NCBI RefSeq assembly: GCF_003946915.1
Contig: NZ_RPOC01000002.1
Coordinates: 124,001-188,000, forward strand
Reading direction: 5' to 3'
DNA: 64,000 nt
DNA from: Flavobacterium ustbae
GTDB taxonomy: Bacteria > Bacteroidota > Bacteroidia > Flavobacteriales > Flavobacteriaceae
This document shows positions 26,032 through 33,284 of the stretch, piece after piece; within the stretch, counting starts at the first letter, position 1; each line of letters begins with the position of its first letter. Under the pieces are notes generated by a model. That model searched no databases and had not been told where the DNA came from. It was given only the letters and a program-made list of their open reading frames with translations. The translations under genes and the position numbers were made by a program.

Positions 26032-27096
26032 ATGAAAGAGAACATTAAAATGTTGTCATGCTTGTTATTGATCAGCATTGGCACATTTGCCCAAAAAGAC
26101 AAAATTAAGGAAGCGCAGTCTTTATTTGATAAAGGAAATAGCCAGGAAGCTTTGGCCATTTTAACTAAAACAGAATACCTTATTCTTAATGCACCTGATG
26201 AAGATAAATCAGATTATTACTTCTTAAAAGGTAACGTACTAAAAGATTTAGCTGTAAAAAACATCGATGCAGCCAATAATTTTACTTTAGCATCGCAATC
26301 GTATCAAGATGTGTTTTTGTACGAGAACGAATCAGGAAAATTTAAATGGACAGTTAAGGCTAATATGGCCTTAAAAGATATGAAAGCCAGTCTTGTAAAT
26401 GGCGCAATGGCAGATTTTAAAGCTGGAAATTTCAAAGAAAGTGCCGAGAAAAGCTATAAGGTATATTTATTTGATAAAAAAGACACTTTAAACTTGTGCA
26501 ATGCCGCAGCTTCATCTATAAATGCGAAAGATTTCAATGCCGCAGTTACGTATTATGAAATTCTTAAAAAAATAAATTATTCTGGAAAAGGAGTTCGATA
26601 TTATGCTACAAACAAAAAAACAAAGGAAGAAGATACTTTTATTTCTCCAAAAGCTAGAGAATCAGCAATTCAGCAAGGTTTGTACGAAAAGCCAAGAACA
26701 GAATCTATTCCGTCAAAAAAAATAGAAATAAATAGCAATTTGGCATATGCCTACCTTGAAAATAAGGATTATCCTAAAGCAGAATCAACTTATAATTATG
26801 TTTTAGAATTAAATCCAAATTATATAGATGCTTACATTAATTTGGCTTATCTGAAATTGCAAATGAAGAAAGATTTAGCAGATGAGATATCTTCTTTAGG
26901 AACAACTCCTGCAGAAATGAAGCAGTATGATAAATTGAATGCCAAAAAAGACGATATTGCAAGAAGCGCGATTCCTTATCTGAAGAAAGTGCTTACGCTT
27001 GAACCAAAAAATCAAGATGCAACCAAAACATTATTAGGAGTTTACAGATCGCTTGATATGAATGCAGAATATAATGCTTTAAAAGCAGGAATGTAA
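26032..27096 (+). CDS. TPR-repeat protein with signal peptide
   Basis: 354 residues. The N-terminal signal peptide ends near IGTFAQKD. The body has tetratricopeptide-like helical pairs (IKEAQSLFDKGNSQEALAIL, NSNLAYAYLENKDYPKAESTYNYVLELNPNYIDAYINLAYLKL, AIPYLKKVLTLEPKNQDATKTLLGVYRSL), the last two with the usual 34-residue spacing. The mature protein is expected in the periplasm as a scaffold. No neighbour indicates a partner. Confidence 0.85.
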   Translation: MKENIKMLSCLLLISIGTFAQKDKIKEAQSLFDKGNSQEALAILTKTEYLILNAPDEDKSDYYFLKGNVLKDLAVKNIDAANNFTLASQSYQDVFLYENESGKFKWTVKANMALKDMKASLVNGAMADFKAGNFKESAEKSYKVYLFDKKDTLNLCNAAASSINAKDFNAAVTYYEILKKINYSGKGVRYYATNKKTKEEDTFISPKARESAIQQGLYEKPRTESIPSKKIEINSNLAYAYLENKDYPKAESTYNYVLELNPNYIDAYINLAYLKLQMKKDLADEISSLGTTPAEMKQYDKLNAKKDDIARSAIPYLKKVLTLEPKNQDATKTLLGVYRSLDMNAEYNALKAGM

Positions 27097-27103
27097 CTTT
27101 TTT

Positions 27104-27157
27104 AAGGTTCTAAGTTTCTAAGATACAAAGGCACTAAGGTTCTAACTTTTGTGCCTT
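27104..27157. repeat. octamer-phased repeat element with terminator at a convergent junction
   Basis: Units AGGTTCTA, AGTTTCTA and again AGGTTCTA follow with an 8-base period between the TPR stop and the convergent endonuclease III stop. The arms AAGGCAC (27128-27134) and GTGCCTT (27151-27157) pair, and the T run following them is a plus-strand terminator that overlaps the minus-strand stop codon. Confidence 0.7.
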
Positions 27158-27818
27158 ATTTTTTTACCACTGATTTTTCCATTTCTTCGATAAGAGATTT
27201 TTTTCCAACGGTTTTGGTGATAATATCTTTTTCTAAACTCCAGCCTCTTGCAGGCGAATATTCTCGGCCGTACCAAATAATCTGCAAGTGCAAGTCGTTC
27301 CATAATTCTCTTGGAAATAGTCTTTTAGCATCTTTTTCAGTTTGTGCAACATTTTTTCCGTTAGATAAATTCCATCTGTGCATCAAGCGATGAATATGCG
27401 TGTCTACAGGAAAAGCAGGAACGCCAAAAGCCTGTGACATTACTACACTAGCCGTTTTATGTCCAACAGCAGGTAAAGCTTCGAGCGATTCAAAACTTTG
27501 CGGAACTTCACCATTATATTTTTCAATCAAAATTTCAGACAAACCATGAATTCCTTTCGATTTCATTGGAGACAAACCGCAAGGACGAATAATTTCTTTA
27601 ATTTCTTCTACAGACATTTTAACCATATCATACGGATTATCAGCCTTTGCAAACAAAAGAGGCGTAATCTGATTAACACGAACATCTGTACATTGTGCCG
27701 ACAATAAAACCGCAATTAAAAGCGTATAAGGGTCTTTATGATCGAGCGGAACAGGTATAGTAGGGTAGAGTTCTTTCAATTTGTCTATAACAAATTGTAC
27801 ACGAGCTTCTTTATTCAT
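27156..27818 (-). CDS. nth: endonuclease III lacking the Fe-S cluster cysteines
   Basis: A DNA glycosylase/AP lyase of base-excision repair. The helix-hairpin-helix and catalytic loop are normal: LPAVGHKTASVV gives the nucleophilic lysine K121, and FPVDTHIHR the aspartate D139. However, the C-terminal four-cysteine 4Fe-4S loop is gone. The usual segment near GREYCPAR reads GREYSPARGW (S188) and no Cys remains after residue 80; the protein ends at residue 220 in a charged tail. It is divergent from bcp, separated by a 354-base gap with a long inverted repeat. Confidence 0.9.
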   Translation of the reverse strand: MNKEARVQFVIDKLKELYPTIPVPLDHKDPYTLLIAVLLSAQCTDVRVNQITPLLFAKADNPYDMVKMSVEEIKEIIRPCGLSPMKSKGIHGLSEILIEKYNGEVPQSFESLEALPAVGHKTASVVMSQAFGVPAFPVDTHIHRLMHRWNLSNGKNVAQTEKDAKRLFPRELWNDLHLQIIWYGREYSPARGWSLEKDIITKTVGKKSLIEEMEKSVVKK

Positions 27819-27894
27819 TTCAATGATTTTATTGTCTGTAAAAATAGTATAATTTTAATGATGTGCCTAATCCAGCTTTCCGTTTCAACTCCTC
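27819..27894. other. intergenic region between nth and the inverted repeat
   Basis: No gene visible. It is the leader and promoter region of nth on the minus strand and contains no recognised TAnnTTTG match in that direction. Confidence 0.5.
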
Positions 27895-27976
27895 ATTATG
27901 GCAGTTTACATTTTTTGTATTTAAAAGAGCTTCCTTCGGTCGCTTTTTAAATACAAAAAATGTAAACTGCCATAAT
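27895..27976. repeat. long inverted repeat with 32-bp perfect arms
   Basis: Arms at 27895-27926 and 27945-27976 are perfect complements (starting ATTATGGCAGTTTACATTTT) and flank an 18-base loop GAGCTTCCTTCGGTCGCT. It lies between divergent genes (nth and bcp), so it is not a terminator. Long perfect arms with flanking GC-rich segments suggest a mobile REP or MITE remnant. Confidence 0.8.
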
Positions 27977-28010
27977 TCCGGGGTTTCCACTTCAATCTGG
28001 GGCATGAAAA

Positions 28011-28066
28011 AAGTTATGAATTATAAATTATAAGTTATAAGTTAAAAGTTAAAAGTTAAAAGTTAA
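28011..28066. repeat. heptamer tandem array, 8 units (AAGTTAA type)
   Basis: Units AAGTTAT, GAATTAT, AAATTAT, AAGTTAT and four AAGTTAA follow head to tail. The array ends 12 bases upstream of the bcp -7 element and so covers the position where a -33 element would be expected. Confidence 0.85.
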
Positions 28067-28077
28067 AGGTTGTGCGC

Positions 28078-28085
28078 TATCTTTG
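28078..28085 (+). promoter_or_regulatory. -7 promoter element (TATCTTTG) for bcp
   Basis: Exact TAnnTTTG match 87 bases before the bcp ATG. The immediately upstream heptamer array replaces the normal -33 region. Confidence 0.5.
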
Positions 28086-28172
28086 TTTTTTAAATTTAAA
28101 ATCAACAATCTAGATATAAATCTGAAATCTAAAATCAACATTCTAAAATCAACAATCTAAAATAAAAGAGAT

Positions 28173-28625
28173 ATGACAACATTAAAAGCAGGAGATAAAG
28201 CACCAAATTTTTCAGGAATAGATCAAGAAGGAAAAACACATAAACTGGCAGATTATGCCGGAAAAAAATTGGTCGTTTTCTTTTATCCAAAGGCAAGTAC
28301 GCCTGGCTGTACTGCAGAGGCTTGCGATTTAAGAGATAATTTCGAACGCTTTAAAGCCAATAATTACGAACTTTTAGGAGTAAGTGCAGACAGTCAGAAA
28401 GCGCAACTGAAATTTAAAGACAAATACGAATTTCCTTTTCCGTTAATTGCTGACGAAGACAAATCAGTAATTAATGCATTTGGAGTTTGGGGACCAAAGA
28501 AATTTATGGGAAGAGAATACGACGGAATTCACAGAACCACTTTTGTAATCGACGAAAAAGGAATAATTGAAGAAGTAATCGAAAAAGTAAAAACAAAAGA
28601 ACACGCCGCACAGATTTTGAAATAA
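28173..28625 (+). CDS. bcp: thioredoxin-dependent peroxiredoxin (Bcp)
   Basis: It reduces hydrogen and organic peroxides with electrons from thioredoxin. 150 residues with the Bcp active site YPKASTPGCTAEACDLRD: peroxidatic C46 and resolving C51 in the atypical two-Cys arrangement, plus the conserved Arg before FE. The C-terminal GPKKFMGREYDGIHRTTFVID is also typical. It is the only gene in its unit and has no terminator immediately after it. Confidence 0.94.
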   Translation: MTTLKAGDKAPNFSGIDQEGKTHKLADYAGKKLVVFFYPKASTPGCTAEACDLRDNFERFKANNYELLGVSADSQKAQLKFKDKYEFPFPLIADEDKSVINAFGVWGPKKFMGREYDGIHRTTFVIDEKGIIEEVIEKVKTKEHAAQILK

Positions 28626-28736
28626 TTTTTTTTGTTTCAGGTTTTCTTTGTTTCAAGTTTCAAGTTGTGCTCAAAATGGGCGAAATTGTAACGCAAAGAG
28701 TGCAAAGATGGTATGCAATGCACGCAAAGATTGACC

Positions 28737-28762
28737 GTAGAGACGCACCGCAGTGCGTCTAC
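28737..28762. repeat. short palindromic repeat GTAGAGACGCAC..., copy 1
   Basis: A 26-base palindrome (arms GTAGAGACGCAC and GTGCGTCTAC) followed by GCAAAG. A second copy, with one variant base at its centre, lies at 56901-56926, so it is a dispersed element. Confidence 0.7.
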
Positions 28763-28852
28763 GCAAAGTATGGCAGGTTTTGCATTAACGCAGTTTCATG
28801 ATGAATATTTTGCGTTAAAAATTAAATACAAAGCAAAAAAATGCTAGATTTT

Positions 28853-28918
28853 ATAGCCACAGATTATACAGATTATGAAGATTTTTTTAATCCTTTTAAT
28901 TTAATAATCTGTGGCTAT
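28853..28918. repeat. inverted repeat with 15-bp arms (ATAGCCACAGATTAT)
   Basis: Arms 28853-28867 and 28904-28918 are perfect complements with an AT-rich loop. It is downstream of bcp and could be a terminator-like hairpin for either strand, but the T run is not adjacent. Confidence 0.65.
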
Positions 28919-29002
28919 TACACAAAGCTTTGCGAACTTTGCGTTTTTAAAACGAAACTCAAATAAAAAATCTTAGCGCACTTTGCGTTAAAAAAAATAT
29001 AA

Positions 29003-29033
29003 GACAAAAAAAAGGTCCCAATAAAGGGACTTT
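29003..29033 (-). terminator. terminator of the conserved 486-aa protein gene
   Basis: Arms AAAGGTCCC / GGGACTTT with loop AATAAA, followed on the minus strand by a long T run. It ends right after the stop codon at 29038. Confidence 0.75.
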
Positions 29034-29037
29034 CTTA

Positions 29038-30498
29038 TTATGCATTTTGCTCTAATTCTTTTTGCGGATGATATCCAAAAAGATGATGTTCTTTTATAAT
29101 TTCAGGAATTCCAGGAGGAAGCATTGGTTCCCATCCCGGTTTGCCTTGATTAATCATTTTTAAGATCTCTCTAGAGAAAACATCCAAAATGTTCGGATCA
29201 TAATCTTCAATATCAACAACTTTCCCGTTAAATTTAAAGAATTTATATAACTCTTTCATTCTAGGATGAACTTTCAAGTTGTTTGAATTCATTAGCATTC
29301 CTTCTTCATCTAGCATTGGATATAAGAATACTTTCATATCGCGATAGAATAGTTTTCCAAACGCTTCAAGAATTCCTCCGCTTAAATGGCGGTAGTATTT
29401 CTCGTCAAAAATATCAACAAGGTTGTTTACACCCATTGCCAATCCCATACGCGCCTTGGTATAGTTAGCGAAATATTCCACTACTTTATAATATTCTTGG
29501 AAATTCGAAATCATAACCGTCTGACCAAGCGAACAAAGTAATTCTGCTCTGTCCATAAAGTCACGTTCGTCAATTTCACCATCAGAACGTAAATTCGAAA
29601 GTGTGATTTCAAAAATAACCAGTGTATTATTTTTTTCCACTTTATTTTCTTCGAGGAACATTTTTAGAGATTTCTCATACATGTCCATGTTTACTTTCGT
29701 AACCGGACGAAAACTTCCTCTTAAAGCTAATAAATTCTTTTTGTAAAGAATGGCAGCCGGCAGAATGTTTTTCCCCTCAGGATTAAACATTACGGCATCC
29801 GTCATTCCATTTTTAACCAATTGTAAACTCATTAAACGATTGTCTACATCGGCAAAACGAGGACCAGAAAAGTTGATGGTGTCTATTTCTAACTGATCTT
29901 TATCTAAGTGATCGTATAAATAGCGAAGTAATCTTTTTGGGTCATTGTATTTGTAAAAAGCACCGTAAATTAAGTTTACTCCTAAAATACCAAGTGTTTC
30001 TTGTTGTAATCTAGCATCAGTCTCTTTAAAACGAATATGAAGGATAATTTCGTTATAAGCTTCGTCTGGTTCAATTTGGTATCTAATTCCAACCCAACCG
30101 TGACCTTTAAATTGTTTAGCAAAATCTATTGTTGCAACGGTGTTGGCGTAACTGAAGAAAAGTTTTGTAGGGTGTTTTTCTCGGCTTAAACGCTCTTCGA
30201 TGATTTGTCCTTCATGGGTAAGCATTTTTTTTAAACGCTCTTCGGTAACATATCTTCCATCATTTTCGGCACCGTAAACGGCATCACTAAAATCTTTATC
30301 ATAGGCAGACATTGCTTTTGCAATAGTTCCCGACGAACCTCCAGACCTAAAAAAGTGTCTAACTGTCTCTTGTCCAGCGCCAATCTCAGCAAATGTTCCG
30401 TAAATATTCTCGTTTAAATTAATGCGTAACGCTTTGTCTTTTATAGAAGGAATCTGTTCGATGACCTTGTCACCTTTGAGTTTTATTTCTGTACCCAT
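29038..30498 (-). CDS. conserved uncharacterised soluble protein
   Basis: 486 residues, acidic C terminus, no signal peptide or membrane helix. Distinctive stretches are AEIGAGQETVRHFFRSGGSSGTIAKAMSAYDKD near the start, LGVNLIYGAFYKYNDPKRLLRYLYDHLD, and GLAMGVNNLVDIFDEKYYRHLSGGILEAFGKLF, which look like a conserved family of Bacteroidota. I cannot name it reliably; some homologues carry unhelpful labels. It stands alone with its own promoter (-7 at 30521-30528) and terminator. Confidence 0.8.
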   Translation of the reverse strand: MGTEIKLKGDKVIEQIPSIKDKALRINLNENIYGTFAEIGAGQETVRHFFRSGGSSGTIAKAMSAYDKDFSDAVYGAENDGRYVTEERLKKMLTHEGQIIEERLSREKHPTKLFFSYANTVATIDFAKQFKGHGWVGIRYQIEPDEAYNEIILHIRFKETDARLQQETLGILGVNLIYGAFYKYNDPKRLLRYLYDHLDKDQLEIDTINFSGPRFADVDNRLMSLQLVKNGMTDAVMFNPEGKNILPAAILYKKNLLALRGSFRPVTKVNMDMYEKSLKMFLEENKVEKNNTLVIFEITLSNLRSDGEIDERDFMDRAELLCSLGQTVMISNFQEYYKVVEYFANYTKARMGLAMGVNNLVDIFDEKYYRHLSGGILEAFGKLFYRDMKVFLYPMLDEEGMLMNSNNLKVHPRMKELYKFFKFNGKVVDIEDYDPNILDVFSREILKMINQGKPGWEPMLPPGIPEIIKEHHLFGYHPQKELEQNA

Positions 30499-30520
30499 TT
30501 TGTTTTAAATAGATTTGTTA

Positions 30521-30528
30521 CAAAGTTA
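30521..30528 (-). promoter_or_regulatory. -7 promoter element (TAACTTTG)
   Basis: Exact TAnnTTTG on the minus strand, 23 bases upstream of the 486-aa protein start. Confidence 0.5.
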
Positions 30529-30562
30529 GCAAATTAGGCTTCTAATGAAAGAGAAATAATCC

Positions 30563-30570
30563 TATTTTTG
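30563..30570 (+). promoter_or_regulatory. -7 promoter element (TATTTTTG) for the MBL-fold gene
   Basis: Exact TAnnTTTG match 19 bases before the TTG start at 30589. It forms a divergent pair with the minus-strand element at 30521 and leaves no room for an upstream ATG, supporting the TTG start. Confidence 0.55.
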
Positions 30571-30588
30571 TAAAAAAATTAAGTTCAA

Positions 30589-31353
30589 TTGAAGGTTTAT
30601 TTTTTAGGTACAGGTACATCTCAAGGTATTCCAATTATTGGGATCGATCATCCGGTTTGCAAAAGCACTGATGCTAAGGACAAAAGGCTTCGTGTATCCA
30701 TCTGGATTACGTGGGATGAGCATTCTTATGTAATCGATTGCGGTCCCGATTTTAGACAGCAAATGCTTTCCTGCGGATGCCGAAAACTCGATGCAATTCT
30801 TTTTACTCACGAACATTCCGATCATACTGCTGGTTTAGACGATATACGTCCGTTTAATTTTAGGCAAGGCGAAATTCCGATTTACGGTCATCAACGTGTT
30901 TTGGATAATTTAAGACGTCGTTTTGACTATGTTTTTGAAACGGTAAATAAATATCCTGGCGCTCCGAGTGTAAAAACGATCGAAGTCCATAATAATGCTC
31001 CTTTTCCTGTTGGGGATAAAATGGCTATTCCTATAAATGCTATGCATGGTGATCTTCAGGTTTTTGGATACCGAATTGATGAATTTGCGTATCTAACAGA
31101 CGTAAAAACAATCGAACAATCTGAAGTTGAAAAACTAAAAGGATTGAAGGTTTTGGTTGTAAATGCTTTGCGTGTCGAGCCTCATAATACACATTTTAAC
31201 CTACAAGAAGCGCTAGATTTTATAGATCTAGTTAAACCAGAAAGAGCTTATTTAACTCATATTAGTCACGTTTTAGGTTTTCATGAAGAAGTGCAGAAAA
31301 CACTTCCTGAAAAAGTTTTCTTGGCTTATGATAATTTAGAAATTACAATTTAA
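30589..31353 (+). CDS. MBL-fold metallohydrolase (PhnP-like)
   Basis: 254 residues starting with TTG (MKVYFLGTGTSQG after initiator decoding). The metallo-beta-lactamase zinc motif is THEHSDHTAGLDD, with later ligands at MHGD and THISHVLG. The N-terminal GTGTSQGIPIIG and the RPFNFRQGEIPIYGH segment resemble PhnP/RNase Z-like cyclic phosphodiesterases. It is probably a cytosolic phosphodiesterase; substrate unknown. The next gene follows after 12 bases. Confidence 0.87.
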   Translation: MKVYFLGTGTSQGIPIIGIDHPVCKSTDAKDKRLRVSIWITWDEHSYVIDCGPDFRQQMLSCGCRKLDAILFTHEHSDHTAGLDDIRPFNFRQGEIPIYGHQRVLDNLRRRFDYVFETVNKYPGAPSVKTIEVHNNAPFPVGDKMAIPINAMHGDLQVFGYRIDEFAYLTDVKTIEQSEVEKLKGLKVLVVNALRVEPHNTHFNLQEALDFIDLVKPERAYLTHISHVLGFHEEVQKTLPEKVFLAYDNLEITI

Positions 31354-31365
31354 TTATACCACACA

Positions 31366-31869
31366 ATGAAAAAATCCTTAATGCTTTATCTTTTTATTCT
31401 GGCTATTTTAATGAACGTTTTTACGTATGCGTTTTACAGTGGCGAAGTGAAATTTGGAGAACAGCGATATGAAAAGACTACAAAAAAGCTGAGAGATAGT
31501 ATTAGTCTGATGAAAAATAAATTGGCAGAAGCAGATTATTTTTCTTTAGATCATAATGAAAATGCGCAAAATTATTTTGATAATAGTGCATCTGGAGGTA
31601 AAGTTATTTTATACGAGAAGCTAATTCCTGTAGTGACTGAAAAGTTGCTTGATTATAATGCAAATCCTAAAGGAAATCCGTATACAGGGCAAGACCAGAT
31701 TGGGCCAAATAAATTTATCATCAATAAAGTAAAAATTTTAAACCATAGATGGATTATTGCAGATTACAGTAATGGAGAATTATGGGGAGAAGTCTTGTTA
31801 AAATATTTTGTAGACGATAAAGAAAACATTACTTTTGAAGTAAATCAAACTTGGTTATATCAAAAATAG
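31366..31869 (+). CDS. membrane-anchored protein of unknown function
   Basis: 167 residues. A single N-terminal hydrophobic segment (about 4-24, SLMLYLFILAILMNVFTYAFY) without a clear signal-peptidase site suggests an anchored protein. The outside part has a helix (YEKTTKKLRDSISLMKNKLAEADYFSL) then a mixed domain ending in WLYQK. I recognise no family. It is cotranscribed with the MBL-fold gene, and its stop codon lies inside the terminator hairpin. Confidence 0.75.
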   Translation: MKKSLMLYLFILAILMNVFTYAFYSGEVKFGEQRYEKTTKKLRDSISLMKNKLAEADYFSLDHNENAQNYFDNSASGGKVILYEKLIPVVTEKLLDYNANPKGNPYTGQDQIGPNKFIINKVKILNHRWIIADYSNGELWGEVLLKYFVDDKENITFEVNQTWLYQK

Positions 31870-31892
31870 GATTTTATAATCCTATTTTTTTT
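31863..31892 (+). terminator. terminator of the MBL-fold unit
   Basis: An 11-bp perfect stem (AAAATAGGATT / AATCCTATTTT) with loop TTAT and a T run; the TAG stop codon is inside the stem. Confidence 0.85.
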
Positions 31893-31913
31893 GACCTCTA
31901 AATTAATAGGATT

Positions 31914-32330
31914 ATGAAAAAGATGTTTTTGTTTTTGATTATGGCGAGTGCAATTTCTTGCGCTAAAAAAGTTTCTCAGGAAAATACTCCAAAAGAAACA
32001 AAAAAGGAAACTGTTGTAGGAGGAGATTTAGATTCTCATGGTTGTAAAGCTTCGGCGGGTTATACTTGGTCTGCCCTTAAAAAAGAATGCATTCGAATTT
32101 TTGAAGGAACAAAACTTTCTCATTATGATGATGGAAAAACGTATACAACGGCATCATACGTAATTTTTGAAGGAAATAAAGCTGAACTTTTTTTAGATAC
32201 CCAAAAGGAATCCATCATTTTAGAAAGAAAATCTGAAGGAGATTCTTGGGTTAACGGCGATTGGCAATTAATTCCGTGGAAAGGATATGTTTTGAAGAAA
32301 AACGGGAAGATTCTTTATACTGGAGAGTAA
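31914..32330 (+). CDS. small lipoprotein of unknown function
   Basis: 138 residues with a lipoprotein signal ending at SAISCAKK (Cys at residue 16), a short Lys/Glu linker and a beta-rich domain. The segment DSHGCKASAGYTWSALKKECIRIFEG is distinctive and occurs in other flavobacterial lipoproteins as far as I know. No function is inferable. Confidence 0.8.
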   Translation: MKKMFLFLIMASAISCAKKVSQENTPKETKKETVVGGDLDSHGCKASAGYTWSALKKECIRIFEGTKLSHYDDGKTYTTASYVIFEGNKAELFLDTQKESIILERKSEGDSWVNGDWQLIPWKGYVLKKNGKILYTGE

Positions 32331-32363
32331 ATAAATTCCAAATTCCAAAACTTGTATTTAAAA

Positions 32364-32398
32364 AAACTTTGTCAAAGTTTCAAACTTTGACAAAGTTT
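32364..32398. repeat. tight inverted repeat of 17-bp arms
   Basis: AAACTTTGTCAAAGTTT (32364-32380), one base, then its perfect complement (32382-32398). Each arm is itself nearly palindromic. It lies between the lipoprotein gene and the convergent antitoxin gene. It could act as a terminator or protein-binding site. Confidence 0.7.
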
Positions 32399-32408
32399 AG
32401 AATATAGA

Positions 32409-32723
32409 TTATTTTTCAATACTTATATTCAAATCTGCAAGTTCAATCTGGAATTTTATTTTTGCTTTTAAAGCGGCAAAAACTTTAACCAAGGTTTCAA
32501 TTGTTACATTTCCAGCATTATTTTCTAGTTTTGATATTTGTGCTTTTTGAACGCCAATAAGTTTTCCTAATTCTTCTTGAGTCAAATTGCGCTCTTTTCG
32601 AGTTTGTTTGATAGCATTCCCAATTAAATCCATCTGCAAATCATACTCAAATTGATCTCTGTTTGGAGTTCCAATTTTACCGACAATTTCATCTGTTACC
32701 TGATCCAAAGTATATGTTTTCAT
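32409..32723 (-). CDS. antitoxin, HigA-like XRE-family protein
   Basis: The start MKTYTLDQ at 32723 is preferred over the upstream Met, which would overlap the toxin gene by more than 60 bases. 104 residues with a C-terminal-type helix-turn-helix: IKQTRKERNLTQEELGKLIGVQKAQISKLENNAGNVTIETLVKVFAALKA. The gene begins four bases after the toxin's stop codon, giving the toxin-first order of HigBA systems. It probably represses the operon at the palindrome at 33094-33135. Confidence 0.85.
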   Translation of the reverse strand: MKTYTLDQVTDEIVGKIGTPNRDQFEYDLQMDLIGNAIKQTRKERNLTQEELGKLIGVQKAQISKLENNAGNVTIETLVKVFAALKAKIKFQIELADLNISIEK

Positions 32724-32727
32724 TTGT

Positions 32728-33078
32728 TTAGATTTGATTTTGATTCTTTTCTTTAAAATAATTGAATCTGATTTTTTCTGCTCGCTCAATTTCGTTATCA
32801 GGAACTTTACTTCGTTTCTTTATAAATCCATGTGTCGAAATAACAAGCGTATTTTTTGAATTTGTTTTATCCCAAAATGCTAAAAGACGATATTGATTTC
32901 CCTGGTATAAAGTTCTAAATTCCCAAATGTTATCGGTCAACTTTTTAAAAAGTTCAGGATCGTTTTTAGTTTGCGATTTTTTTATATTGTAAATTATTTT
33001 TTCTGAATGTTTTGCATTTAATTCTTTTAGGAAATTAAAAGCTTCTTCTAAGAAGATAATATCAAAAATTATGATCAT
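32728..33078 (-). CDS. toxin, HigB/RelE-like (Gp49 family)
   Basis: 116 residues, basic, with the RelE-superfamily core FLEEAFNFLKELNAKHSEKI, IWEFRTLYQGNQYRLLAFW and ISTHGFIKKRSKVPDNEIERAEK. The usual function is ribosome-dependent mRNA cleavage in this superfamily. The gene starts 16 bases downstream of a large palindrome and is paired with an XRE antitoxin. The alternative, a solitary phage-derived protein, is unlikely given the pair. Confidence 0.85.
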   Translation of the reverse strand: MIIIFDIIFLEEAFNFLKELNAKHSEKIIYNIKKSQTKNDPELFKKLTDNIWEFRTLYQGNQYRLLAFWDKTNSKNTLVISTHGFIKKRSKVPDNEIERAEKIRFNYFKEKNQNQI

Positions 33079-33090
33079 TGTTTCGTATTA

Positions 33091-33118
33091 CAAAAATACC
33101 CAAAAGTTTCTTTTCAAA
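33091..33118 (-). promoter_or_regulatory. promoter of the toxin-antitoxin operon
   Basis: On the minus strand TTTG (CAAA at 33115-33118), a 16-base spacer and TATTTTTG (33091-33098) form a Bacteroidota promoter pair. It lies almost entirely within the 42-base palindrome. Confidence 0.55.
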
Positions 33119-33135
33119 GAAACTTTTGGGTATTT
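33094..33135. promoter_or_regulatory. perfect palindrome over the toxin-antitoxin promoter, probable operator
   Basis: Arms of 20 bases (33094-33113 and 33116-33135; AAATACCCAAAAGTTTCTTT) are perfect complements around a TC centre. The site overlaps the promoter's -7 and -33 elements, as expected for an autorepressing HigA. It could also be a remnant terminator, but its position directly upstream of the toxin start argues for an operator. Confidence 0.6.
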
Positions 33136-33284
33136 AATTATTTTATGGTGCTGTCTAAACCAAATTTGGTTTACGGAGCGAAAATACAATATTTTTGATT
33201 TAAAATTTCTTTTTTATAGGATTTTTATTTGTGTTTTTATCTCAAAACTTTGACGAAGTTCTGCTGAAAACAATAACTTTAGAA
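33136..33284. other. intergenic spacer before the isochorismatase-like gene
   Basis: AT-rich, with AACCAAATTTGGTTTAC as a short palindrome. No ORF or recognised promoter on either strand. Confidence 0.5.

Larger units (their letters stand above)
28626..29002. other. repeat-rich intergenic region, no genes seen
   Basis: This 377-base stretch holds a short palindrome at 28737-28762 (GTAGAGACGCAC/GTGCGTCTAC; second copy at 56901) followed by GCAAAG repeats, and a 15-bp inverted repeat at 28853-28867/28904-28918. No ORF, RNA gene or promoter was recognised. Confidence 0.6.

Noticed and set aside
27895..27976. Intrinsic terminator
   Set aside because: It lies between divergently transcribed genes and lacks a T run on either side.
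32364..33135. Prophage or integrative element around the toxin-antitoxin pair
   Set aside because: No integrase, attachment repeats or structural genes are found; flanking genes are ordinary chromosomal ones.
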